Origin: an uncultured Granulosicoccus sp.
GTDB lineage: Bacteria > Pseudomonadota > Gammaproteobacteria > Granulosicoccales > Granulosicoccaceae
Direction: 5' to 3'
DNA: 64,000 bases
Assembly: GCA_947495035.1 (NCBI GenBank)
Contig: CANLXI010000001.1
Location: 1 to 64,000 of the forward strand
The notes beneath the pieces are model-generated. The model ran no database searches. It saw only the letters and a list, made by a program, of their open reading frames with translations, and was not told the DNA's origin. The translations under genes and the position numbers were made by a program. Below, one piece after another: positions 1-8,729 of the stretch (the first letter of the stretch is position 1; each line of letters begins with the position of its first letter).

Positions 1-307
1 TAGCGTGGCATTTCGTTGCTCCAACATCGCCCCCGGGTGATTCCGGGTTTGGGGAGCAACTATGCTGACGTAGGGGGACCGGGAGAAGGCAGCCGTAGAC
101 TGTTTAGGTAATAAAGGAATTGATATCAGTATTAGTACATTGAATGCAGTGGCGTGAAAGGTAAATATCCTTCCTTAGAAATGGCCGCTGCATGATGCCT
201 GAAAAGATATTGACTCGGTATTTCAATCCAATTGCTGGAACAGTAAAGTGTATATGTGTTGATGGCGCTTGGATGATTGTCGGTATTGGCTGATGATTTA
301 GCCTTAC
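1..307. other. Intergenic stretch without a supported gene; one stem-loop at 15-60
   Basis: I see no convincing gene here. The only notable structure is an inverted repeat: GTTGCTCC at 15-22 can pair with GGAGCAAC at 53-60, and inside it CCCGG (32-36) faces CCGGG (43-47). The rest is AT-richer than the neighbouring coding DNA. A 61-codon minus-strand frame at 132-317 overlaps the end of the next gene and has no recognisable features. Confidence 0.4.
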
Positions 308-1576
308 TTACCCCCAAACACTAACCACCCAAATCCACCCCGACAACAAGCCCCCACTAACCACCGCATACCCCCCATTCCACACCAATCCGGCATACCG
401 CCCACTTACCCCCCCGAAATTCGCCATTAAAAGAGTCGAGGCGGTGAAAGGTGATGTGGCTCCTGCCACAGCCCAGCCGCCGGTGATCGTCACGATCATC
501 GCGGTAGGACTGATGCCGAGCTCTATCGGTGTGGGCAGCAAGGGTGCAAACAGAGATACGGCCAGGATCGGGTTCATGCCCAACTGGCCGGCTATGGGTA
601 TCAACCAGAAGACCGACAGCAGGACAATGATTGCCGGAGCCTGGCTCAGATCAATACCTGAGGCGCTGACAACCGGCGCGAACAGGTCGGCGCCAACAGC
701 TCCGATGAATCCCGCCATGGTCAACAGCACCAGCTCCGAGCGTAGCGCGGGCAGTTCGACTGTGGCAAAGGTCGTGGCACGTTGAGCGCTGTGCAGAGCG
801 CGTTCGCCGAGAGACAGGTCTGTGGCCTGAATGGCTGCCCAGACCAATGCAATGGCCGGGACTACGGACATCATGATCCCGACAGTACGAACACCGGTCA
901 GTGCATGTAAAGCCGTGGACAGGACGACCAGCAACGAGAGCAGGATCAGCAATGGTCGCAATTGCTGCAACCAGTTATTGTCGATCTTGTCGCGCCGTGG
1001 CGGTGGTGTGCTGAGCTTCGGTTTGAAGATGGTATCCAGGGCCCAACCACTGATCACCATGATGAAGGCACTGACCAGACAGGGCAGTAGCGCGTCGATC
1101 CAGCGAGCGCCTGGCACCAGGATGGTCGAAATGGCCATGGCGAAGCCCAGTGGCGTCCATGGCAGCGCTGAAATGAAACCGCGCTGAATGGCCACCAGCA
1201 TGCGCCGGGTACGGTGCCGACGAATCTCCGGGTCAGGCTCGGATGAGGTGCTGTTCGTAGCCAGCGTACTGAGAAGCGAGATGGCTCCATAAGAGAGGAT
1301 CAAACCAAACAGATGCCCGCCGAGCGTCAAGGCCAGATAGCGTCGCCCCGGAGGCTGGTTTGCCAGAAAATTTCCGCATTCGGTGATGGATGCCGAGCCG
1401 CTGGCAGCACTTCTGATGGAGGCGGTGGCCGTGAAGAAGGCGGCTATGAATGCGGCCCGTTGCAGGCCGTCGCGCAAGGTGTTCTGCCAGTCAGGCAGGG
1501 TTATCATGGCCAGCGCCATCATGGCGATACCGATCAGTACGAAGGCGCGGCGCGACCAACGGACATGGGCAAACAA
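308..1576 (-). CDS. Polytopic inner-membrane protein, possibly an ion-transporter-type permease; true start unclear
   Basis: The product is very hydrophobic, with roughly ten predicted membrane segments joined by short basic loops (for example around residues 110-125 and 190-200). The C-terminal half has small-residue and Pro/Gly-rich stretches like those of ion-transporter superfamily permeases, but I cannot name a family. The annotated start is a TTG at 1576. The same frame stays open upstream to a TAG at 1727-1729 and encodes another hydrophobic helix, yet offers no ATG, GTG or TTG there. The real start may therefore be a rare codon (ATT at 1681 or ACG near 1711, which follows a GGGAG), or the 5' end may be damaged. 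It is the last gene of the minus-strand sugar-type locus, just downstream of the DUF2264 gene, and may export or import a related compound. Confidence 0.6.
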   Translation of the reverse strand: MFAHVRWSRRAFVLIGIAMMALAMITLPDWQNTLRDGLQRAAFIAAFFTATASIRSAASGSASITECGNFLANQPPGRRYLALTLGGHLFGLILSYGAISLLSTLATNSTSSEPDPEIRRHRTRRMLVAIQRGFISALPWTPLGFAMAISTILVPGARWIDALLPCLVSAFIMVISGWALDTIFKPKLSTPPPRRDKIDNNWLQQLRPLLILLSLLVVLSTALHALTGVRTVGIMMSVVPAIALVWAAIQATDLSLGERALHSAQRATTFATVELPALRSELVLLTMAGFIGAVGADLFAPVVSASGIDLSQAPAIIVLLSVFWLIPIAGQLGMNPILAVSLFAPLLPTPIELGISPTAMIVTITGGWAVAGATSPFTASTLLMANFGGVSGRYAGLVWNGGYAVVSGGLLSGWIWVVSVWG

Positions 1577-1736
1577 GACCAGGACCAGCGCACAGACGCA
1601 GGCACCCGACAGCAGTGAGGCCCAGGGGGCGCCACTGTATTCGAGCGGTATGATGGCCAGCAGAGTGCAGACGGCAAGAATGCCGCCTGACTTTCGAGAA
1701 GCGAGGAACGTGAGATTTCTCCCGGACTACAAAGAG

Positions 1737-3575
1737 CTAGTAATCGTCAGGAACTGACCATACTGGAATCGGGCTGGCTTTGTCTCTCAACTGCTGTAAT
1801 TCCTCGGCAGTTGGACGCTCTGGCATATCAGGTAATGGAGAATCGCTTACAGCCTGTGCCAGTACGGCGCAGCCGAGCCAATGGGTGCCGGGTTCCAGAT
1901 GAGCAGATAATTGCGGTACCCAGCTTCTTGGATACAGAACATTGGTATTCGGGTCAGCTCGGTTGATTCGCGGGTCGCGCGGATTGTCGTAGAGGTCGAC
2001 CATGGACGATACATCGGTATCAGTCACCACTCTGGCAACGCCGTTTTCCGCAAATGCTTCCAGAGGTGGCTGGTCGTTTCGTGCAACCGCGAAACCACCT
2101 TCGCGGGTATCGATAGCCACCGAATTGACCACCTTGTGGATTCGGATATGCCAGGGGGCGCGTGGCAACAGCCAGGTTTCTATCTCGACGCCCTTCATCG
2201 GTGACCAACAGGAATACAGCACGCCCTCGCCGATTCGTGCATCTGTTTCACTCAGGCGTACTCGGTAGTGCACACCATCATCCGAGCAGGCCAGCATGTT
2301 GTCGAACGGGCCTGTGCGGAAACTGCGTGGATCATTCTCGACTGAAAATCCGTAGCGTGTGGAATAGGCAAACTTGCTGTACTTCTCGGCTCCCTGTCGG
2401 AATTCGACGGCTTGCTGGCCGCCACTGAGTACCGTCAGATTGCCCGGCTCTTCCCACTTGATCATTCCGGGTTGTGTCAACGTCACTACACTTGCATCCA
2501 CTTCTGGCGCTGCCTCATCGGCCTGCCAGAACGGGTGATCCTCGGCCAGTGCCAGTGGCAGGAAGGCTTTCATCGCCCAGTAGGGTGAGCCTGGAGAATT
2601 GTAGGCCTCACTCATCAGCAGGTTGGGGTAGGCGTATCCGACGGGCATGATGCCGTCACGATCGCTCATGGGTTGTTTTGACCAGTAGCGCAGATTTCTG
2701 GCCCAGTAACCGCGCGTTTCTCCCCAGGGCAAGGCTTCCACATCAGCGAGCGCCAGCGCTCCCCAGATGCCGGCATGGGCAAAACGGTAGGTCAGCGATC
2801 GGCCGAAGGGCAGGGCGGCTCCGTCGCTGGCAAACCAGTGTTTGATGGTGGGGGCAAACGCCATGGCGTCTTCCAGAAAACGATCACGTCGATCGTCATT
2901 CGCCTTGCCATGTCCGCCGCCCAGTGCCGCATAGATCAAGCCGTAGAAGTGCATGGCAAACGGGATGTAATGTTCGGCACGGCGGCGCTGTCCATCTCGA
3001 AACCAGCCTTCCTGCAACCGACAGGTTTCCAGAAAATCCAGATCGGACTCGATGATCGAGCGATCGTAGGGCACGCCAACACGGTCCAGGCCCAGCGAGA
3101 CCAGTACATGAAAGAAGTGCCAGTTATTGGGAGCAGGGGTGTTCTCGAGAGAATCCGTCAGCCACTTGCCCAGGTGATCCCGGCCCTTGCCCGGCAAGCC
3201 GTCCCAGAATGTCTCGGGTGCCAGAGCCAACGCAAAGCCGATGGCTGCGCTTTCAACGATTCGTTGATCGCGGTTGGCCGTTGGTCCCCAGTAATCGTTG
3301 TGGTCCGGATTGGAACCATTGGCCAAGCCTTCAACATACAGCTCGGTCGCGTCGAATGTCGAGCCGCCGGCGATCAGTGGCGCCAGCCCCCAGAGCGGCC
3401 GAGCCAGGCCTTCCAGATCCGCCGCAGCTTCGTGAAAATGCGCACCGGCAACGCCAAGTCGCAAGCGACCTCGGCCTTCGGAAAACCAGGGTGTGAGCGG
3501 TGTCATCAGGTCGATGGCAGCGCGCACGGCATCATTGCGATCATTGAAAGGATTATCGGCTATCGGATTCAGCAC
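1737..3575 (-). CDS. DUF2264 family protein
   Basis: About 612 residues from a GTG start at 3575, which lies 22 bases after the lacI stop. An upstream in-frame extension to 3692 would run through the end of lacI and lacks family similarity. The N-terminus (NPFNDRND..., then a segment ending RPLWGLAPLIAGG) and the Trp/His/Tyr-rich middle match DUF2264 proteins as I know them: large, helix-rich proteins often found beside carbohydrate uptake and lyase genes. No signal peptide is visible, so it should be cytoplasmic. Its place between a LacI regulator and a sugar-type ABC operon suggests it acts on the imported oligosaccharide or uronide. No catalytic assignment can be made from the sequence. 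Confidence 0.8.
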   Translation of the reverse strand: MLNPIADNPFNDRNDAVRAAIDLMTPLTPWFSEGRGRLRLGVAGAHFHEAAADLEGLARPLWGLAPLIAGGSTFDATELYVEGLANGSNPDHNDYWGPTANRDQRIVESAAIGFALALAPETFWDGLPGKGRDHLGKWLTDSLENTPAPNNWHFFHVLVSLGLDRVGVPYDRSIIESDLDFLETCRLQEGWFRDGQRRRAEHYIPFAMHFYGLIYAALGGGHGKANDDRRDRFLEDAMAFAPTIKHWFASDGAALPFGRSLTYRFAHAGIWGALALADVEALPWGETRGYWARNLRYWSKQPMSDRDGIMPVGYAYPNLLMSEAYNSPGSPYWAMKAFLPLALAEDHPFWQADEAAPEVDASVVTLTQPGMIKWEEPGNLTVLSGGQQAVEFRQGAEKYSKFAYSTRYGFSVENDPRSFRTGPFDNMLACSDDGVHYRVRLSETDARIGEGVLYSCWSPMKGVEIETWLLPRAPWHIRIHKVVNSVAIDTREGGFAVARNDQPPLEAFAENGVARVVTDTDVSSMVDLYDNPRDPRINRADPNTNVLYPRSWVPQLSAHLEPGTHWLGCAVLAQAVSDSPLPDMPERPTAEELQQLRDKASPIPVWSVPDDY

Positions 3576-3597
3576 TGACTGGGTTCTCGGGTGGCGA

Positions 3598-4665
3598 TCA
3601 GAAAGGAGGAGCCTGGCTGACACTGGCGCGCGCAACCAGAGCAACGCCGGTTTGCACTTGCCGTGCGGGATACTTGTCAGAGACCAGGCCAAGATTCAAT
3701 AAACGAAAGGCTTCCTGTCCCATGCCCAACCAGTCGACCCGAATGGTGCTCAGACCGGGGTCGCAGAGATCGGCAATGGGCAGGTCATCGAAGCCCATGA
3801 CCGAGACATCGCCCGGTACGGAGATGCCGCGGGCCTGCAGGGTCTGCACCGTGGCCAGGGCCTGAAGGTCGTTGGAGCAGAAAATGGCGCTTGGTGGAAC
3901 GACATCCTCACGAAAGGCATCAGTCAAGGCATCGGCAATGTAGCTGGCTTCGAGCCGTTCGAAGTATCGTGTGTCCACGATGGCGTTGCCGTTGCTGTAA
4001 TCCTCGACGCCTTGCAGAAAGCCTTCTGTGCGTCGTCTCAGTGTCCAGCGCTGGCGACTGCTCAGGTGAAGAATGCGTCGATGGCCTCGTTCCACCAGAA
4101 AGCGTGCAACCAGCCGCCCCCCGAAATAGTTGGCTGGTGAGACTGCGTGGACTCGCAGATCCGGATCCAGCCCATTGACCAGGACGGTGGGTACCCCACT
4201 GTTCGACAGACGGGCCAGTGCATCAGGTGTCGGGTCGATACCGACAAACAATACACCGGCATCACTGCGGGTAAACACTGCTTCGGGGATTTCCTCATCG
4301 TTGTTGCGTAGCAGAAAGTGCAGTGCGATTCCGCTATCCTCGGCAGCGGCTCTGAGTCCTTCAAGGATCAGTCCGTAGATGGAACTGATCTGCGGCTGGT
4401 GGCTGTTTTCATTGAACAACAGAAACGCCGATTTGAGCTCCACACCCGTATGTTGCAACCCCGTCATGCCGCGATGCCCGAGCTCACGAGCGGCGCGCAG
4501 CACCTCGCCGCGTACTCGTTCGCTTATCCCGGCCGCACCGGAGAGCACTCTTGATACCGTGGAAACGGATACCCCGACAGCCTGCGCAATATCGGCTTGA
4601 CTGACACGTGTTCGGGATGTTTCGGCAGCAGAGCTATCCGGTTTTGGAGATGCAGCGTCGTTCAT
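3598..4665 (-). CDS. LacI-family transcriptional regulator
   Basis: 355 residues. A LacI-type helix-turn-helix at about residues 21-65 reads ADIAQAVGVSVSTVSRVLSG, followed by the hinge region and a periplasmic-binding-protein-like effector domain to the end (FCSNDLQALATVQTL and VMGFDDLPIADLCDPGLST are typical landmarks). It lies between the ABC ATPase gene and the DUF2264 gene on the same strand, so it is the likely local regulator. The first ~18 residues before the HTH are an acidic/polar extension. TGCA-containing half-sites just upstream (4729-4764) resemble those before the first gene of the locus, suggesting autoregulation and control of the whole operon. Confidence 0.93.
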   Translation of the reverse strand: MNDAASPKPDSSAAETSRTRVSQADIAQAVGVSVSTVSRVLSGAAGISERVRGEVLRAARELGHRGMTGLQHTGVELKSAFLLFNENSHQPQISSIYGLILEGLRAAAEDSGIALHFLLRNNDEEIPEAVFTRSDAGVLFVGIDPTPDALARLSNSGVPTVLVNGLDPDLRVHAVSPANYFGGRLVARFLVERGHRRILHLSSRQRWTLRRRTEGFLQGVEDYSNGNAIVDTRYFERLEASYIADALTDAFREDVVPPSAIFCSNDLQALATVQTLQARGISVPGDVSVMGFDDLPIADLCDPGLSTIRVDWLGMGQEAFRLLNLGLVSDKYPARQVQTGVALVARASVSQAPPF

Positions 4666-4728
4666 GCGCCCTGATATGCCTCAAGTGATTGTGGATCGGG
4701 AGACTGAAGGCCTCGAAAGGTACGCAAC

Positions 4729-4764
4729 TGCAACTTCGAATGCAACAAATGCAAATCAGTGCAT
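4729..4764. promoter_or_regulatory. Cluster of TGCA half-sites upstream of lacI, candidate operator
   Basis: TGCA occurs at 4729, 4741, 4750 and 4760, with TGCAACTTCGAATGCA spanning 4729-4744. The same TGCA(A) core builds the palindromes at 12553-12586 ahead of the dehydrogenase gene. LacI-family proteins usually bind palindromes, so shared half-sites at both places fit one regulator. The symmetry here is imperfect, hence the low confidence. Confidence 0.4.
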
Positions 4765-4796
4765 GGGCTGGGCATCATGGCTGGAGTCCGACAGCC

Positions 4797-6485
4797 TCAA
4801 ACAGCCCGCAGACCACGCTGACGCGGGTCCGGCCTCGGCACTGCCGAGATCAATCGCTGGGTATAGCTGTCGACAGGAGCATCGCAGACCTGATGGGCCA
4901 GGCCGGTTTCCACCACACGTCCTCGGTGCATGACGGCTACACGATCGCACAGATAGCGCACTACCCCGATATCGTGGGCAATGAAAATGATGGAGAGTCC
5001 GAGTTCGTCGCGCAAGTCCAGTAGCAGGTCGAGAATCTGGGCTCGTACCGAGCCATCCAGCGCCGAAGTGGACTCATCGGCAATGATGACTCTGGGTTCC
5101 AGTGCGATCGCACGGGCGATACCGATGCGCTGGCGCTGACCGCCAGAGAATGCATGTGGGTAACGTTCCATCATGCTGGCCGACAGGCCGACGCGTTCCA
5201 GCAGACTGGCAACCCGCCCTCGCAATTCGTTGCCGCTGGCCAGTCCGTTGATCCGCAGCGGTTCGGCAATGATCTGTTCAACCGTCATGCGTGGGTTCAA
5301 TGAGGAATAGGGATCCTGGAAGATCATGCGGATCTCGCGATAGACCTGTTTGTCCCGAAAGCTGGCCGCCTGGGTCAGATCACGTTCTCGGCCTTGCCGG
5401 TCCGAATAGATGACACTGCCAGACACGGGCTTGTAGCGTCCCATCAGGACGCGTCCCAGACTTGTCTTTCCGGAACCCGATTCACCGACAATACCCAGAA
5501 TTTCACCCGGCCAGAGAGACAGGCTGACTGATTCCAGAGCGACCACGGCGCCATGTACCGTCTTGCTGAACCAGCTCTTGTGTCCACCGAACTGCAGACG
5601 AATATCGTTGATCTGTATGAGCGGCGTGTCAGGTCGTGTCGGTATGGGGCGTGCTTCTGCCTGTTCCAACCCCAGAGAGGCATCGATCAGCTTGCGCGTG
5701 TAGGGGTGGGCCGGTGCATGGAAGATCTGGTCTACCTCGCCGTGTTCGACAATGCGGCCATTGAGCATGACGGCAACATCGTCGGCAATCTCCGCCACGA
5801 CACCCATGTCATGCGTGATGAACATCACCGACATGCCCTTCTTGCGCTGCAGTTCGCGAATCAGCAGCAGAATCTCGGCCTGAGTCGTGACATCCAGAGC
5901 GGTCGTGGGTTCATCGGCGATCAGTATATCGGGTTCACAGGCGATGGCCATGGCGATCATGGCGCGTTGACGCATGCCGCCGGAGTACTCGAAGGGGTAG
6001 CGATCAACGGCACGTTCCGGTGAATGAATATGCACGGCTTTCAGTGCCTCGATCGCGCGCTTGCGAGCTTCCGCCTCGTTCACATCCTGATGCAACAGAA
6101 TGGCCTCTATGATCTGCTGTCCGATGGTATGCACCGGTGACAGCGATGACATGGGCTCCTGAAAGATCATGGCAATGCGCGCACCGCGCACGGCACGGAT
6201 CTCTTCACTGTCGGTATCCAGAGACGTCAGCTCCAAAGGCGCGTGACTCTCACTGTCGAAGATCGTGACCGAGCCTCGGGTAATGATGGCGGGGTCGACG
6301 ATATTCATGATCGCTCGCGCCGTCACGCTCTTGCCGGAGCCGGATTCACCGACGAAACAGGTGGTCTTTCCGGGTAGCAGGTCGAAGTTCAATGATTCGA
6401 TGGCATGAAAGGCGCCGTCCTTGTGCGGGAAGTCGACTGACAGGTCGCGAACCTGGAGAACCGGCTGTTGTGGTGATGTGTTCAT
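4797..6485 (-). CDS. ABC transporter fused double ATPase (DppD-DppF / GsiA type)
   Basis: 562 residues carrying two complete nucleotide-binding domains. The first has Walker A GESGSGKS (46-53), signature SGGMRQR and Walker B ILIADEP. The second has GESGSGKT, SGGQRQR and VIIADES. It powers the peptide/oligosaccharide importer encoded just upstream. I chose the ATG at 6485 because AAGGA precedes it at good spacing and it follows the permease stop (6496) by ten bases. An in-frame extension to 6539 would overlap the permease gene. Glutamate after Walker B Asp is present in both halves, so both sites should hydrolyse ATP. Confidence 0.95.
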   Translation of the reverse strand: MNTSPQQPVLQVRDLSVDFPHKDGAFHAIESLNFDLLPGKTTCFVGESGSGKSVTARAIMNIVDPAIITRGSVTIFDSESHAPLELTSLDTDSEEIRAVRGARIAMIFQEPMSSLSPVHTIGQQIIEAILLHQDVNEAEARKRAIEALKAVHIHSPERAVDRYPFEYSGGMRQRAMIAMAIACEPDILIADEPTTALDVTTQAEILLLIRELQRKKGMSVMFITHDMGVVAEIADDVAVMLNGRIVEHGEVDQIFHAPAHPYTRKLIDASLGLEQAEARPIPTRPDTPLIQINDIRLQFGGHKSWFSKTVHGAVVALESVSLSLWPGEILGIVGESGSGKTSLGRVLMGRYKPVSGSVIYSDRQGRERDLTQAASFRDKQVYREIRMIFQDPYSSLNPRMTVEQIIAEPLRINGLASGNELRGRVASLLERVGLSASMMERYPHAFSGGQRQRIGIARAIALEPRVIIADESTSALDGSVRAQILDLLLDLRDELGLSIIFIAHDIGVVRYLCDRVAVMHRGRVVETGLAHQVCDAPVDSYTQRLISAVPRPDPRQRGLRAV

Positions 6486-6495
6486 GATGCTGTCC

Positions 6496-7656
6496 TTATC
6501 GTGCATAGGGGTCTGCCGCGTCACGCAGACCGTCGCCAACGAAGTTCATGGCCAGTACCGCGATCACGATGGCCAGGCCCGGGGCCAGCAGCCAGGGGGC
6601 GGTGGCCAGCACACGGATGTTCTGGGCCTCCTGCAGCAGTACACCCCAGGAAACCACCGGAGATTGCAGACCCAGGCCGAGAAAGGACAGGGCCGTTTCA
6701 GCCAGAATCATCCCGGGAATGGCAAGACTGGCTGCCGTGATGATGTGGCTGGTAAATGCTGGCACCATGTGCCGCATCACCACGCGTATATGGCTGGCAC
6801 CGTCGTACAGAGCGGCGGCCACATAATCCTCATCCTTCAAGGCGAGAAAGCGTCCGCGAACCACTCTTGCCAGTTCTGTCCAACCCAGCAAGGACAGAAT
6901 GAGAGTGATCACGAAGTAGACACGCAGCGGCGACCAGTCGCTGGGCATGGCCGATGCCATTGCCATCCACAGGGGGATGGTGGGCAGGGAGCGCAGGAAT
7001 TCGATGGTGCGCTGGGTGATTGCATCGAACCAGCCACCGTAGAAGCCGGCAAGCCCTCCTATGAGAACACCGAAGAACAGTGACAGCACGACACCGACAA
7101 TTCCAACGGAGAGCGAGATTCTTGTACCCAGCAGCAGGCGGCTGAGCATGTCCCGCCCCAATCTGTCGCTACCGAGCAAGTACAGAGGGTCGCGCTTGCG
7201 TTCTGGTCCGAACAGATGGATATTGCTCGGGAACAGGCCCAGCAACTTGTACTCATGGCCTTCCACGAACCAGTCCAGGTATATCTTCTTCGAGGGGTCG
7301 ATGACGAACACGCGTCGCAGTGCTTCAGGCTCCACTTCCACCTTGTAGCCATAGACATGCGGTTTGAAGGACCAGTCACCGTTCTCGTCATGATCGATGA
7401 AATGCAAGCCTTGCGGAGGGGCATAGGTGTAGCGAGCCTGTACCTTCAGAGGATCCTTGGGGGCCAGAAAATTGGCAAACACGGCACAGATGGCAAACAG
7501 CATGAGTATGTAGAGCGATACGCGCGCCATCCTGTGTTGTCGGAAGCGGCGGCGGATCAACTGCCACTGACTTTCAGTGCCAGCCAGTGTGCCTCGAACT
7601 GTGCTGCTTTCTTCCGGAAGATCGGTGGCAGGTTCTGTCATTGTCGTGCTGTTCAT
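6496..7656 (-). CDS. ABC transporter permease, DppC/OppC type
   Basis: 386 residues: a cytoplasmic N-terminus, a first membrane helix near residues 45-65, a long insert (about 70-155), then five more helices with the BPD_transp_1 EAA loop (EDYVAAALYDGASHIRVVMRHMVP region). The long periplasmic-side insert rich in charged and aromatic residues is typical of the enlarged DppC relatives that serve oligosaccharide-type importers. Its ATG shares one base with the stop of the partner permease, so the two are translationally coupled. Confidence 0.93.
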   Translation of the reverse strand: MNSTTMTEPATDLPEESSTVRGTLAGTESQWQLIRRRFRQHRMARVSLYILMLFAICAVFANFLAPKDPLKVQARYTYAPPQGLHFIDHDENGDWSFKPHVYGYKVEVEPEALRRVFVIDPSKKIYLDWFVEGHEYKLLGLFPSNIHLFGPERKRDPLYLLGSDRLGRDMLSRLLLGTRISLSVGIVGVVLSLFFGVLIGGLAGFYGGWFDAITQRTIEFLRSLPTIPLWMAMASAMPSDWSPLRVYFVITLILSLLGWTELARVVRGRFLALKDEDYVAAALYDGASHIRVVMRHMVPAFTSHIITAASLAIPGMILAETALSFLGLGLQSPVVSWGVLLQEAQNIRVLATAPWLLAPGLAIVIAVLAMNFVGDGLRDAADPYAR

Positions 7657-8654
7657 CAGTTGGCTCCTACCATACCGAGCCGAATGCGCGGATCAATCCA
7701 GGCAAGCAGCAAGTCGGAGATCAATGTACCGATCATCGTCAACACACCCATGAACAGGATCAGGGCACCGGCCAGGTACATGTCCTGCGAGAGCAGGGCG
7801 CGTAGCAGTATTGGCGATAGTGTCGGCAGGTTCAGCACGATCGCTGTCACGAAGCTGGAAGAGATGACCGTTGGCAGTACCCAGCCAATGGTGGACACCA
7901 GAGGGTTCATGGCAACCCTGACCGGGTAGCGCATGATCACCTTGCGCTTTTCCAGGCCCTTGGCACGAGCAGTCAGCACATAGGGCTTGTTCAATTCATC
8001 GAGCAGATTGGCCCGCAGCACCCTGACCAGTTGTGCCGTGCCAGCCGTTGCAATGACCAGAACGGGAGCCCAGACGTGCTGCACGAAGTCGAGGAACCTG
8101 TCCAGGCTCCACTTGGCATTCATGTATTCGGGGGAGAACAGGCCGGTAATGGTGACACCGAACCACACATAGCAGATGTACATCAGAACAAGGGCGAACA
8201 GGAAATTGGGCACAGCCAGACCGAAAAAGCCGATGACGGTGGCGAAGTAATCCCCCAGGGAATACTGCCTGACGGCCGAGTAGATGCCGATCGGGATGGC
8301 TACGGCCCACATGACAACCACGGCCAGCAACTCGACTGCCAGGGATATGCCGATGCGTTCGGAGAAGATCTGCGCTACGGGCAACTTCATCTCGAAACTG
8401 TAGCCGAACTCGCCGTGCAGCATGCCTTTCAGCCAGGCCCAGTACTGCGTCAGAATAGGGGCATCCATCTGATAGCGTTCGCGCAGGGTATCGATGACCG
8501 CCTGATCAATGGTCTCGCCACTGCCGGACAGGCGCGCGATATAGGAGGTGATGAAGTCTCCAGGCGGCAGTTGTATTACCACGAATACCACTACCGACAG
8601 CGCCAGCAGTGTCAGCAGCATCGTGACCAGTCGACGGGCCAGATATATTGTCAT
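7656..8654 (-). CDS. ABC transporter permease, DppB/OppB type
   Basis: 332 residues with six predicted membrane helices. The N-terminus (MTIYLARRLVTMLLTLLALS) is typical of DppB-like subunits, and the EAA loop lies near LTARAKGLEKRKVIMRYPVR. It forms the heterodimeric channel with the DppC-like subunit, whose gene overlaps it by one base. It lies 75 bases downstream of the binding-protein gene, in the order usual for SBP-B-C-ATPase operons. Confidence 0.94.
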   Translation of the reverse strand: MTIYLARRLVTMLLTLLALSVVVFVVIQLPPGDFITSYIARLSGSGETIDQAVIDTLRERYQMDAPILTQYWAWLKGMLHGEFGYSFEMKLPVAQIFSERIGISLAVELLAVVVMWAVAIPIGIYSAVRQYSLGDYFATVIGFFGLAVPNFLFALVLMYICYVWFGVTITGLFSPEYMNAKWSLDRFLDFVQHVWAPVLVIATAGTAQLVRVLRANLLDELNKPYVLTARAKGLEKRKVIMRYPVRVAMNPLVSTIGWVLPTVISSSFVTAIVLNLPTLSPILLRALLSQDMYLAGALILFMGVLTMIGTLISDLLLAWIDPRIRLGMVGAN

Positions 8655-8729
8655 GTCAGTTCTTCCAGGCAGGTGCGAGGACGCTCACTGACAGACCGTG
8701 GGCCGGCTGCCAGTGAGCAAGGAGCTACC

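Noticed and set aside
132..317. 61-codon minus-strand frame near the left edge
   Set aside because: No domain, no clear ribosome-binding site, and it runs into the end of the membrane-protein gene.
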